From contig JAUXAC010000009.1 in NCBI GenBank assembly GCA_030615035.1, positions 1 through 44,384 of the forward strand: a stretch of 44,384 bases of DNA. Direction: 5' to 3'. The stretch comes from Dehalococcoidia bacterium. GTDB lineage: Bacteria > Chloroflexota > Dehalococcoidia > Dehalococcoidales > RBG-16-60-22. The position numbers and the translations under genes are program-made. Below, piece after piece: positions 30,466 to 38,777 of the stretch (position 1 is the first letter of the stretch; each line of letters opens with the position of its first letter). Below the pieces are notes generated by a model, which saw only the letters and a program-made list of their open reading frames with translations, made no database searches and had not been told where the DNA came from.

Positions 30466-30900
30466 TCAGAGTCTCTTCTGCATCTTTACGTGTTTGATGC
30501 CGGCTTCCCAAAAAGGCGAGCCCGATTCCTCAAAGCCGCACGACTTATAGAAATTAACAGCTGAGCATTGTGCATGGAGAACTACTTGCTCTATTCCCCT
30601 GTTTTTAAATTCTTCATCCAGAAAGGAAATGATGCTCTTTCCGATTCCTCTGTGGCGGAAAGGTTTTAAGATAGCCATTCTCTCTAGCTTTGCCTGGCTG
30701 GCAGCCAGGAATAGAACCCTAGCAGTGCCGATAATTCTCTCCCCATCCTTGGCTACCATGTGCATTGCTTCCATGTCATATTCATCTAGCTCCAGGTCCT
30801 CTGGGATGCCTTGCTCCTCAACAAACACTCGTTTCCTTACCTCAAAGGCACCTTTCAACTCACAGTCATTCACTACAATTTTGCAGGAAAGATTGTCCAT
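30466..30900 (-). CDS. GNAT acetyltransferase, ElaA-like
   Basis: A 144-residue single-domain GNAT. RKRVFVEEQGIP near residue 22 and the acetyl-CoA loop PFRHRGIGKSI near 80-90 are typical of the ElaA/YitI group. Substrate unknown. It faces the alpha/beta hydrolase and starts the AT-rich stretch on its right. No clear SD at the ATG. Confidence 0.82.
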   Translation of the reverse strand: MDNLSCKIVVNDCELKGAFEVRKRVFVEEQGIPEDLELDEYDMEAMHMVAKDGERIIGTARVLFLAASQAKLERMAILKPFRHRGIGKSIISFLDEEFKNRGIEQVVLHAQCSAVNFYKSCGFEESGSPFWEAGIKHVKMQKRL

Positions 30901-30991
30901 AGCGATATAAATAAATATCTTACAAGCTTATCTAATTATAAAATAGCTCTGCCCATTATACTAGTTATCAGAATTATCCGCTAAAACAGAA

Positions 30992-31023
30992 AAGGCGAGC
31001 TATGTTTATTAGCCTGCCTTCTT
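30992..31023. terminator. Hairpin between the GNAT and LysE genes
   Basis: AAGGCGAGCTA (30992-31002) pairs with TAGCCTGCCTT (31010-31020) with a two-base internal mismatch; CTTT follows. It is likely a terminator reading to the right, where no plus-strand gene ends nearby, so it is more likely to serve the minus-strand LysE gene from the other side. Both genes here are on the minus strand. Confidence 0.4.
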
Positions 31024-31070
31024 TATTCTTTCTTGATAGTGGGGACTGGATAAACGATTACAAATAATTA

Positions 31071-31670
31071 CTAAATCAACTCTGGAAAGTTTAGTATTGA
31101 AATAGCGATAAAGACTAATAATGCTGCCATTACGTAGTTGAACAAATTTTTTAAAGTTGTATTACTGAGCACCCTTTGAATAATAGTTCCAAAAAGTGCC
31201 CACAAGGTAGTCGAAATGAAGACAATAATTGTTAAGAAAATAAAGATGTAAATTATTTCAAATATGCTACTAATATTGGGGATTATGAAAACTGAATTTA
31301 CCACTATACAAAATAGTATTGCTTTTATATTAACGAATTGCAGTAGTACTCCATGATAAAAAGTGAAGCTGGTTTTCTTCTCACCTGTTTTGCCAGGACT
31401 GGATTTGACTATTTTATAAGCAAGCCAAATCATATAAATACAGCCCAAGATTCTTAGCGACGTTTCTAATTGTGGTGAGAAAACAAATGCCTGCTTTACG
31501 AGTAGGGCGCTTACACTTATTACAATTAAACAACCAGTGCATACCCCAAAGATAAATGGCAGCGCTTTCCGATACCCATAATTTAGACCGATGGCAGTTG
31601 ATGTCAAATTGTTGGGACCTGGCGTAAAAATAACAACAGATACAAAAGATAAAAAAGCAAGCCAGTTCAT
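31071..31670 (-). CDS. LysE/RhtB-family amino-acid exporter
   Basis: A 199-residue membrane protein with six hydrophobic helices. TPGPNNL at residues 16-22 is the family signature in the first helix. It exports lysine, threonine, homoserine or similar compounds. GAGAGG lies just before the ATG. The AT-rich coding composition differs from the left part of the window, suggesting more recent arrival or a different donor. Substrate cannot be inferred. Confidence 0.85.
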   Translation of the reverse strand: MNWLAFLSFVSVVIFTPGPNNLTSTAIGLNYGYRKALPFIFGVCTGCLIVISVSALLVKQAFVFSPQLETSLRILGCIYMIWLAYKIVKSSPGKTGEKKTSFTFYHGVLLQFVNIKAILFCIVVNSVFIIPNISSIFEIIYIFIFLTIIVFISTTLWALFGTIIQRVLSNTTLKNLFNYVMAALLVFIAISILNFPELI

Positions 31671-31851
31671 AACCTCTCTCTTTTAACGACGATAATTAAT
31701 TGTTGACTAGTAAATAATATAACCAATATATGGATGTTCTCTGATTCTACTTCCTGCTAGTGTTGGAATCAAGACTAACAAAAAAGGAATGATTGTTGGT
31801 GAAGTTTGATTCAAGCAAGCAAAACAATGTATAAATATAGACAATAATCAA

Positions 31852-32736
31852 ATGAGAATAGATACTCGAACAATTATTGCTTTAGGAACTACAATTCTAT
31901 TATGGGCTTCCTCATTTGCCGCTGTTAGAGCTAGTCTTCAAGCGTTCACCCCAGGTCATATTGCTTTATTTCGCTTTCTTATTGCTTCCGTTCTATTAGC
32001 TGTATTCACTTTGATGACTCGTATTAAGCTACCAAAATTAAAAGATATTCCAGTAATCTTTTTGTTAGGCTTCCTGGGAATAGCTGCATTTCATACTGCA
32101 CAGAACTACGGTCAGGTTACGGTTACTGCTGGGTCAGCTGCAATGATTGTTAGTTCAGTCCCGATATTTACGGCTATGTTAGCTACCATATTTTTAGGAG
32201 AGAAGCTTAAATTGTGGGGCTGGCTTGGTATATGTATTAGCTTTTTAGGGGTTTTCCTTATCGCTTTAGGCGAAAGAGAGGGAGTAAAGTTTGATCCTGG
32301 TGTATTTATTCTCCTCTTGGCAGCAATAGCAGCTGCAACATACTTTGTATTACAAAAACCCTACTTGATAAGATACAGTGCACTGCAATTGGTTACATAT
32401 ATGATCTGGGCTGGAACATTATTCTTGTTAGTTTTTACGCCTGGTTTAATTGAGGAGGTTACAAGTGCTCCGATTGAGGCTACTGTTGCTACAATATATT
32501 TGGGAATATTTCCATCTGCAGTTGCCTATGTCACCTGGAGTTACGCCTTATCAAGAGCACCCGCATCAATAGTAGTAAGCTTCCTGTATCTTCAACCGGT
32601 ATTTGCTGTTATTATTGCCTTTATATGGTTGAATGAAATACCTGTATTAATTTCTATAATCGGTGGGGTTGTTACCATTCTAGGCGTTTTCGTAGTTAAC
32701 AAGTATGGATTATCATCAGATGAACCGAAAGGTTAA
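31852..32736 (+). CDS. EamA/DMT-family transporter
   Basis: A 294-residue membrane protein with ten helices arranged as two EamA repeats (residues ~8-137 and ~150-285). LWASSFAAVRASL in the first helix and the second-half APASIVVSFLYLQPVFAVI are family features. It probably exports metabolites or amino acids. There is no SD at the ATG; TATAAA lies ~20 bases upstream, so a short leader is likely. It is AT-rich like the LysE gene, and both divergently transcribed exporters may have been acquired together. Confidence 0.85.
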   Translation: MRIDTRTIIALGTTILLWASSFAAVRASLQAFTPGHIALFRFLIASVLLAVFTLMTRIKLPKLKDIPVIFLLGFLGIAAFHTAQNYGQVTVTAGSAAMIVSSVPIFTAMLATIFLGEKLKLWGWLGICISFLGVFLIALGEREGVKFDPGVFILLLAAIAAATYFVLQKPYLIRYSALQLVTYMIWAGTLFLLVFTPGLIEEVTSAPIEATVATIYLGIFPSAVAYVTWSYALSRAPASIVVSFLYLQPVFAVIIAFIWLNEIPVLISIIGGVVTILGVFVVNKYGLSSDEPKG

Positions 32737-32792
32737 AAGGTCGTAACAAAGCAAGCGATTGTTGCCACCTATCTCAATAATACCTTTGCCTA

Positions 32793-32822
32793 TTGACATT
32801 ACTGTAACAAATAGTCTATTGT
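32793..32822 (+). promoter_or_regulatory. Promoter of the DUF5679 gene
   Basis: TTGACA (32793-32798), 18 bases, TATTGT (32817-32822). It reads to the perfect SD at 32841-32850. Confidence 0.45.
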
Positions 32823-32853
32823 TTATACATTATTAAAAAAAGGAGGTGATACG

Positions 32854-32994
32854 TTGCAAGCATATTGTCTGAAGTGTCGCGCAAAAAAGGAAATGAGGGA
32901 TGCTAGAGCTATAACGATGAAGAACGGAAGGCCAGCGACTCAGGGTGTGTGCCCGACATGCGGGACCAAGATGTTTCGAATCGGAAAGAGCTAG
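32854..32994 (+). CDS. DUF5679-like zinc-ribbon mini-protein
   Basis: A 46-residue protein with two CxxC pairs, Cys5-Cys8 and Cys33-Cys36, as in a small zinc ribbon; the middle is basic and ends TMKNGRPATQGVCPTCGTKMF, like DUF5679. The start is TTG, with AGGAGGTGAT, a near-perfect match to the 16S anti-SD, at 32841-32850. Small size kept it from simple ORF finding. Its strong SD implies high expression. Role unknown; nucleic-acid or ribosome binding is plausible. The ABC binding protein gene follows after 41 bases. Confidence 0.8.
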   Translation: MQAYCLKCRAKKEMRDARAITMKNGRPATQGVCPTCGTKMFRIGKS

Positions 32995-33035
32995 AACTTA
33001 TGTAGATTGTGCAATAACTACAGGAAGGAGGACAA

Positions 33036-34280
33036 ATGTATAAATTTAAAGGAACATTCAGATTAGTACTTCTATTGGCTATAGCCTTGATCATCATAGT
33101 TGTTGGAGGATGTGCACCTAAGGCAGCGGAGGCACCGCCACTCAAGATTGGGCAGCTTAATAGTTTCACTGGCGACCTCTCTGACTTTGGTGGAGCTCAC
33201 CGGAATGCCTCATCGCTGGCAGCAGACCATATTAATCAGGCCGGCGGTGTGCTGGGTACTGTTGTCACCATCCTCGCCAGGGACACAGCCACCAATCCAG
33301 TACAGGGTGTCGATTCCGCCCGGGCCCTAGTTGAAATCGGGAAAGTTGTCGCCGTTGTTGGCGCTTTAGCCAGCGGCGTTACCATCCCTGTAGCAGAATC
33401 GGTTACGGCACCCAATAATATCCTGCAGATATCAGCTGCATCCACCTCGCCAGGATTAACGGTACTTGCTGATAATGATTTCCTCTTCCGCACCACTGTC
33501 TCTGATGCAATACAGGGAGTGATTATGGGTCGTCTGGCTAAGGAGCTGGGATATAACTCAGCCTCTGCAATATATATCAACAACGCCTACGGCCAGGGAC
33601 TAGCGGAACAGTTCGGGGCAGCCTTCGAGGAAGCGGGAGGTACGGTCCAGGAGCTGGTACCCCACGAGGGTGTGCAGCCCACCTATGCTTCAGAACTTAC
33701 CAAGGCAACTGCGGGTAGCCCTGATGTCCTAGCAGCTATAAGCTATCCAGAGAGTGCCCAGGTCTATTTACGGGAAGCCCTAGAAGGTGGCTATATTGAC
33801 ACCTTCCTCTTCTGTGATGGTACCAAATCGCCTGATATGAATGAAGCAGTTGGGTGGGCGAATCTGGAAGGAAGCTATGGAACCGCACCAGGCGCACCGC
33901 TTACTGATGCACGCCTGATTTTTGACGCTGCCTACGAAGCTTCCTTCGCCGCCGTTCCTCCGCTTCCATTCATGGCTGAAACCTACGACGCCGTGGTACT
34001 GATTGCACTAGCTGCTGAGAAAGCCGGCACCACCACCAGCAGTGCTGCCATCCGAGACGCACTGCGCGATGTCGCTAACCCACCCGGTGAAGTAGTGGGG
34101 CCTGGAATTGATAGTATCAAGCGAGCGCTGTATCTAATCCAAGAGGGTAAGGATATCAACTACGAGGGCGCCGGGGGCTCTCAAGACTTTGATGCAAACG
34201 GCGACGTAATCTCCACTATTGAAATCTGGAAGATTGAAGGTGGGGCAATCGTTTCAACAGGCAGATATGAACTGCCCTAG
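33036..34280 (+). CDS. Branched-chain amino acid ABC transporter substrate-binding lipoprotein
   Basis: A 414-residue LivJ/LivK-type binding protein. A signal peptide with lipobox VVGGC puts Cys26 as the lipidated residue, anchoring it outside the membrane. Two periplasmic-binding lobes follow (LKIGQLNSFTGDL near residue 36). It captures leucine/isoleucine/valine or another small amide-like ligand. GGAGG lies just before the ATG. It converges on livM, so it is not in the same transcript as its permease genes at 34346-37863. Confidence 0.92.
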   Translation: MYKFKGTFRLVLLLAIALIIIVVGGCAPKAAEAPPLKIGQLNSFTGDLSDFGGAHRNASSLAADHINQAGGVLGTVVTILARDTATNPVQGVDSARALVEIGKVVAVVGALASGVTIPVAESVTAPNNILQISAASTSPGLTVLADNDFLFRTTVSDAIQGVIMGRLAKELGYNSASAIYINNAYGQGLAEQFGAAFEEAGGTVQELVPHEGVQPTYASELTKATAGSPDVLAAISYPESAQVYLREALEGGYIDTFLFCDGTKSPDMNEAVGWANLEGSYGTAPGAPLTDARLIFDAAYEASFAAVPPLPFMAETYDAVVLIALAAEKAGTTTSSAAIRDALRDVANPPGEVVGPGIDSIKRALYLIQEGKDINYEGAGGSQDFDANGDVISTIEIWKIEGGAIVSTGRYELP

Positions 34281-34327
34281 GTTATGAATAAGAGATTTCC
34301 TACGAGTTAGGATACCAACAGCAATCT

Positions 34328-34370
34328 AGAGGTTGTCTCCTCAGGCTATTGCTCGGGGGAGACAGCCTCT
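34328..34370. terminator. Hairpin between binding-protein gene and livM
   Basis: AGAGGTTGTCTCC (34328-34340) pairs with GGAGACAGCCTCT (34358-34370), a 13-bp stem with one G-U or A-C mismatch depending on strand. The right arm encodes the last residues of livM. It lies between two converging genes and may end transcription from both sides, though no T tract follows. Confidence 0.5.
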
Positions 34371-35359
34371 GGAGGTTGCACCAATTTTGATATCTTTCGC
34401 TCCTCTCCTAAGATGCCTCCGGGACGTAATAGATTAACGGCTACAATTAATAAGCCGATCATAACATAGCGGAAGTTGGGGTCGGAGAGGAAGCCGGGTA
34501 AGAACTGGGTTCCGCTCCAAATACCCCACACCACAAAAGCTCCGAGGATTGCCCCTTTGTTGTTACCACTACCTCCCACCATCAGCATTGCCCAGATGAT
34601 GAAAGTGGCTAGCAAGGGATCGAAGGTGTGGGGGTCTACGAATCGGACATTATGGGCATACAGGGCACCACCTATGCCCATTATCATCGCTCCCAGTATG
34701 AAGGATTGGAGCTTGAAACTAAACACGTTCTTCCCGCTGGCAGCGGTGGTTATCTCATCCTCCCGGATGGCTTTTAGTACCCTTCCCCAGGGAGACTTAA
34801 TGGTACGTTCCACGGCAATGTAGATGCTGACAAGTACGACTACTGCTACTCCCAGATACAGGTAGTCGTAGTTCTGGGGGGAGACCAAGTCCCCCAAAAA
34901 CTTGGGAATGCGGTAAAGACCCTTAGAGCCGTTGGCCAGCCATCTTTCATTGAGGAAGATAAACCGTACACTCTCAGCGATGCCCAGAGTGGTGATGGCC
35001 AAATAGTCCTCTCTCAGCCTAAGGGTGATAAAGCCGATAATCAGAGCCATGAGGCCACAAACGGCCCCAGCCGCTAATAAGGCGATGAAAAACCAGAGGT
35101 CTATGCCCAAATTGAATACTCCCAGTAAAGCTGGCAAGTTGCCACCAAAGATGAAATCTTCAAAGAGCCGGGGGTCAGGGGTGGCTGTGGTAAGCAATGC
35201 CGATGTGTAAGCCCCGAGAGCGAAGAAGCCGGCGACGCCGATATTAAAAAGACCAGTGAACCCCCAGTGCACATTGAGCCCTAAGGCAAAAATGGCATAG
35301 ATAATCGCCATGATAGCAAACCCGGTAAGATAACCCACGATACCCATGATGTCCGTCAT
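34346..35359 (-). CDS. livM: Branched-chain amino acid ABC transporter permease LivM
   Basis: A 337-residue inner-membrane permease with about nine to ten helices and the conserved EAA-like loop in ALKAIREDEITTAASGKNVF near residue 195. GFTGLFNIGVAGFFALGAY near residue 33 is the LivM signature. It forms the translocation pore with LivH. ATGA overlap with livH gives tight coupling. Length normal. The C-terminus ends within the hairpin at 34358. Confidence 0.92.
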   Translation of the reverse strand: MTDIMGIVGYLTGFAIMAIIYAIFALGLNVHWGFTGLFNIGVAGFFALGAYTSALLTTATPDPRLFEDFIFGGNLPALLGVFNLGIDLWFFIALLAAGAVCGLMALIIGFITLRLREDYLAITTLGIAESVRFIFLNERWLANGSKGLYRIPKFLGDLVSPQNYDYLYLGVAVVVLVSIYIAVERTIKSPWGRVLKAIREDEITTAASGKNVFSFKLQSFILGAMIMGIGGALYAHNVRFVDPHTFDPLLATFIIWAMLMVGGSGNNKGAILGAFVVWGIWSGTQFLPGFLSDPNFRYVMIGLLIVAVNLLRPGGILGEERKISKLVQPPEAVSPEQ

Positions 35360-36378
35360 TCTCTCACCCCGAAAATTCCCTTCGGACGCACAAGGAGGGT
35401 TACAATCATAATCGTGAAAGCAATTGCTGTTTTATAAGCCGGGTTGAGCCACTGAGTAGAAACCTCGGAAGTGACCCCAATAATGAGGGCTCCCACCAAA
35501 GCTCCGTAGGGGTTGCCAATGCCACCCAGGATCACTGCGGCAAAAAGAGGAATCAAAAACCGCCATCCCATAATGGGCAGGAGTTGTGCCTGAAAGATCG
35601 CCAGCAGGACTCCAGCCGTAGCGGCAAGGGCAGCGCTTATCGCCCAGGTCCACCATATGACTCGTTCAGTATTAATGCCACTTACCCGAGCCAATTCCAT
35701 ATTGTCTGAAGTAGCACGCATGGCTTTACCCATTTTGGTGCGAGTGAGAAATAAATATAGAGCTATGACTAAGATGACTGCCAGGGCTCCGATAAAGAGG
35801 TTATCTGGTGGAATACGAACTTCCATGGGAAGCATATAGAATGGCTTGGATAGCCGGGGATACTGCCATGTCTCTCCACCCCATATGACCTGGACTAATC
35901 CCCGTAAAGCAATAGCTACGCCAAGTGATGTCATTGCCAGCACCACCTTGCTGACGTTCCGGCGCCGTAGGCGTCGGTATATGCCTATGTCCAAGCCAAT
36001 AGCTACGGTTGCTAACGCCAGTATGCTTAAGGGAAGGGCAAAGAACACCGGATACCCGAAGGTAAAAGGTCCAAAGCCCGTGCCCTCCAGCCCAATGCTG
36101 GGAAAGAGTGTGCCCAACAAGAATAGTGCAACATATGCACCCAAAGTCATGAAGTCGCCATGGGCAATGTGAGCAAAGTTGAGTATGCTATACAACAATG
36201 ATAGACCGATGGCGCCGAGTGCTATGATAATCCCCAAGAACAGGCCGTTGACCACTAACTCCAACTTGATAATGGATAGAAACGCGAGCAGAAGCAATAT
36301 CACCATGCCTGTCAGTATCGAATAGCTGGCGCTCCATTTCCGTGTAAGGTGTTGAGCCTGCTGTTGCAGTGTTGCCAC
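35356..36378 (-). CDS. livH: Branched-chain amino acid ABC transporter permease LivH
   Basis: A 340-residue permease with about eight helices. NFAHIAHGDFMTLGAYVALF near residue 67 is the LivH hallmark and GKAMRATSDNMELARVSGIN near 215 is the cytoplasmic coupling loop to the ATPases. The start is GTG, with GGGAGGG and AGGA upstream; it lies four bases after livF. Stop overlaps livM by four bases (ATGA). A long N-terminal extension of ~20 residues precedes the first helix. Confidence 0.92.
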   Translation of the reverse strand: MATLQQQAQHLTRKWSASYSILTGMVILLLLAFLSIIKLELVVNGLFLGIIIALGAIGLSLLYSILNFAHIAHGDFMTLGAYVALFLLGTLFPSIGLEGTGFGPFTFGYPVFFALPLSILALATVAIGLDIGIYRRLRRRNVSKVVLAMTSLGVAIALRGLVQVIWGGETWQYPRLSKPFYMLPMEVRIPPDNLFIGALAVILVIALYLFLTRTKMGKAMRATSDNMELARVSGINTERVIWWTWAISAALAATAGVLLAIFQAQLLPIMGWRFLIPLFAAVILGGIGNPYGALVGALIIGVTSEVSTQWLNPAYKTAIAFTIMIVTLLVRPKGIFGVRE

Positions 36379-36382
36379 GTTC

Positions 36383-37087
36383 CTACCCTCCCAGGTAGAG
36401 CTTTACGATTTCGGGATTCTTGAGCAGGTTTTCGCCCCGGTCCTCAAGCTGGTTCTGCCCCGAAGCTAGAACATACCCCCAGCTTGACAGCCCTAACGCC
36501 TCCCGGGCGTTCTGTTCCACAAGGAGGATAGCCACACCAGCACTGTTTATGCCAAGAATCTTCTCAAAAACAGAGTTTACAAGATTGGGTGCGAGTCCAG
36601 CCGAAGGCTCGTCTAAAAGCAGCAAAACGGGGTCCAGCATGAGGGCTCTAGCCAGGGCCAACATCTGCCGCTGCCCCCCCGACAGGGTTCCTGCCCTATC
36701 CTTGCGTCTTTCCGCCAGGTCAGGGAAGAGGTCATACACTTCTTCTAGACGCTGACGAAAATCATCGGTTCGTACAAAGGCGCCCATCTCCAGGTTTTCA
36801 TTGATAGATAGTGAAGGAAAGACGTTGCTGGACTGAGGAACGTAAGAGAGTCCCTTGCGTACAACTACCTCAGGAGCTATTCCGGTGATATCTTCTTTAC
36901 GGAAGCGAACTCGACCCTTCCTGGGCTGTAACAAGCCAAAGATGGTCTTCAACAAGGTGGACTTCCCCGAGCCATTGGGTCCAATAATCGTGACGATCTG
37001 ACCCTTCTCTATAACGATAGACACACCATGAAGAATCTCGGTCTCTCCGTAGCCGGCTACAACACCGGATACCTCCAGTAGGCTCAT
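36383..37087 (-). CDS. livF: Branched-chain amino acid ABC transporter ATPase LivF
   Basis: A 234-residue ATPase. Walker A GPNGSGKST near residue 37, signature LSGGQRQ near 136 and Walker B LLLLDEP near 158 are complete. It energises the LivHM pore. ATG 37087 is chosen because it gives an ATGA overlap with livG and the conserved SLLEVSGV start; a longer frame to 37177 lies within livG. Confidence 0.92.
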   Translation of the reverse strand: MSLLEVSGVVAGYGETEILHGVSIVIEKGQIVTIIGPNGSGKSTLLKTIFGLLQPRKGRVRFRKEDITGIAPEVVVRKGLSYVPQSSNVFPSLSINENLEMGAFVRTDDFRQRLEEVYDLFPDLAERRKDRAGTLSGGQRQMLALARALMLDPVLLLLDEPSAGLAPNLVNSVFEKILGINSAGVAILLVEQNAREALGLSSWGYVLASGQNQLEDRGENLLKNPEIVKLYLGG

Positions 37088-37863
37088 TGGGTTTGGCCTC
37101 CCAGATAGGCTTCTAGTACTCGCTGGTTCTGCTGTATCTCCTGAGGTGAGCCTTCTGCAATTTTCTCGCCGTTGCACATAACGATGACAGGATTACAGAG
37201 ACGCATTACCAAGTCCATATCATGCTCAATAACTAGAAAGGTGAGTCCTTTTTCATAGCAGGATTTTCGGATATCTTCAACCAGTTGGTTCATTAGAGTA
37301 GGATTCACCCCGGCCCCGGGTTCATCCAGCAGGACTAAATGAGGTTCAGCCATTAGCGTCCGAGCCAGTTCCAGAAGTTTCTTCTGCCCCGAAGAGAGGT
37401 TACAGGCGTACTCGTCTTTTAGGTCCAGAAGGTTCACAAAGCGTAAGACCTCCAGAGCCCGTACTTCGATATCCTGCTCCTGACGCCGTACCCGCCATGG
37501 TAGCAGCCATGAGCTCCATATCTGCTCACCAACTTGATTGCTGGGCACCAGCATAAGGTTCTCCAGTACGCTCATACGTCTCAGTTCCCGGGGGATTTGA
37601 AAGGTTCGCACAATTCCACGGCGGAAAATTTTGTGAGGAAGAAGTCCATCTATTCGCTTCCCATACGAGAGGATTTGGCCACCTGTGCATTTCAAGAAAC
37701 CAGTGACTAGGTTAAAGACGGTGGTTTTCCCAGCACCGTTGGGACCGATGAGTCCAGTTATGGTCCCCCGCTGCACCTGAAAGGAACAGTAGTTGACCGC
37801 TCGAAGGCCACCAAAGTCCTTGACTACATCTCTTATCTCGAGGATTGGAGTAGAATCTTTCAT
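37084..37863 (-). CDS. livG: Branched-chain amino acid ABC transporter ATPase LivG
   Basis: A 259-residue ATPase with Walker A GPNGAGKTT near residue 41, signature LSSGQKK near 156 and Walker B LVLLDEP near 179. The LivG-type N-terminus and the C-terminal RVLEAYLGG are typical. It is the first gene of the livG-F-H-M operon and pairs with LivF. The ATG follows the tRNA-Glu gene region by ~110 bases. Confidence 0.92.
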   Translation of the reverse strand: MKDSTPILEIRDVVKDFGGLRAVNYCSFQVQRGTITGLIGPNGAGKTTVFNLVTGFLKCTGGQILSYGKRIDGLLPHKIFRRGIVRTFQIPRELRRMSVLENLMLVPSNQVGEQIWSSWLLPWRVRRQEQDIEVRALEVLRFVNLLDLKDEYACNLSSGQKKLLELARTLMAEPHLVLLDEPGAGVNPTLMNQLVEDIRKSCYEKGLTFLVIEHDMDLVMRLCNPVIVMCNGEKIAEGSPQEIQQNQRVLEAYLGGQTQ

Positions 37864-37969
37864 AGTGCCACTACCTGGAACAAGTGGAAAAATGTGTACT
37901 TGCTTATATGACAGCTATTATTGCATATAGCCTTTCCCTATTGCAAAAATATAGAAGAATGAATTAGAA

Positions 37970-38042
37970 TGCCCCCAAGCGAATTCGAATCGCTGTTCCC
38001 GGCTTGAAAGGCCAGTGTCCTAGGCCTCTAGACGATGGGGGC
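37970..38042 (-). tRNA. tRNA-Glu (TTC)
   Basis: A complete 73-base cloverleaf with anticodon TTC in loop CTTTCAA, acceptor GCCCCCA paired with TGGGGGC, and T arm with GATTCGAAT. CCA is not encoded. It is a substrate of the gltX product at 19945. It lies between livG and the VTT gene. Confidence 0.95.
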
Positions 38043-38175
38043 ACGCTAGCTGTAAGTATAGCAGAGACAGATTCAGTAGACAATATCTCACCCTACAGTG
38101 TGCTACAATGTTTCAAAAGGGACTACCAAGATAATTAATAACGATAAGCCGGATGGGGCGAGTAAGAGGGAACGA

Positions 38176-38772
38176 GTGAGAAATAAGATTATTCCCCTTT
38201 TGACTTTACTTCTTGTCATAGCGATTACGGTTGGAATCTTCTACTTTTATAGGCAATATCCAGGTAGGATTGAAGAACTGGAAGCATACGGCTATCTGGG
38301 GGCTTTTCTGATTAGCCTTATCTTTAATGCCACTGTCATTTTACCCGTAGGCAACGTCATAGTAATCTCTACTCTTGGTGCTATTTTACCCTCAGCGACT
38401 ATTGTCGGACTGGCTGGCGGGGCTGGAGCAGCCATCGGAGAGATAACCGGTTATATGGTAGGCTACAGTGGGCGTGGCATTGCTGAAAGAAGCAAGATGT
38501 ACAAACGGGTGGAGGGCTGGGTCAGGCGGTGGGGAGCTGTCGCTATCTTTATCTTTGCATTGGTGCCCTTCATTTTTGACCTCGCTGCGATAGCTGCGGG
38601 CGTTCTGCGGTTTCCTTTTTGGAGATTTTTCCTTTTATGCTGGTTAGGCAGGACTATAGCCTATATTGTGGTGGCATTAATTGGAGCCTGGAGTTGGATA
38701 ATAGTGGCGGCACTGGCTACTTTAGCGTTGGGGTTGGCTATTACCAACTGGGCATGGAAACGAGGTCATTAA
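38176..38772 (+). CDS. VTT-domain (DedA-like) membrane protein
   Basis: A ~198-residue membrane protein of the VTT/SNARE-associated family, related to DedA lipid scramblases. A hydrophobic anchor near residues 6-23 is followed by a re-entrant region containing the small-residue-rich GGAGAAIGEITGYMVGYSGRG near 100-120 and a basic KRVEGWVRRWG segment, and ends with two helices. GTG 38176 is chosen (AGAGGG upstream). An in-frame extension to a GTG at 38098 would add 26 polar residues; TACAAT at 38104-38109 in that extension looks like a -10 box instead. Stop is six bases from the MFS stop. Confidence 0.78.
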   Translation: MRNKIIPLLTLLLVIAITVGIFYFYRQYPGRIEELEAYGYLGAFLISLIFNATVILPVGNVIVISTLGAILPSATIVGLAGGAGAAIGEITGYMVGYSGRGIAERSKMYKRVEGWVRRWGAVAIFIFALVPFIFDLAAIAAGVLRFPFWRFFLLCWLGRTIAYIVVALIGAWSWIIVAALATLALGLAITNWAWKRGH

Positions 38773-38777
38773 AGATT

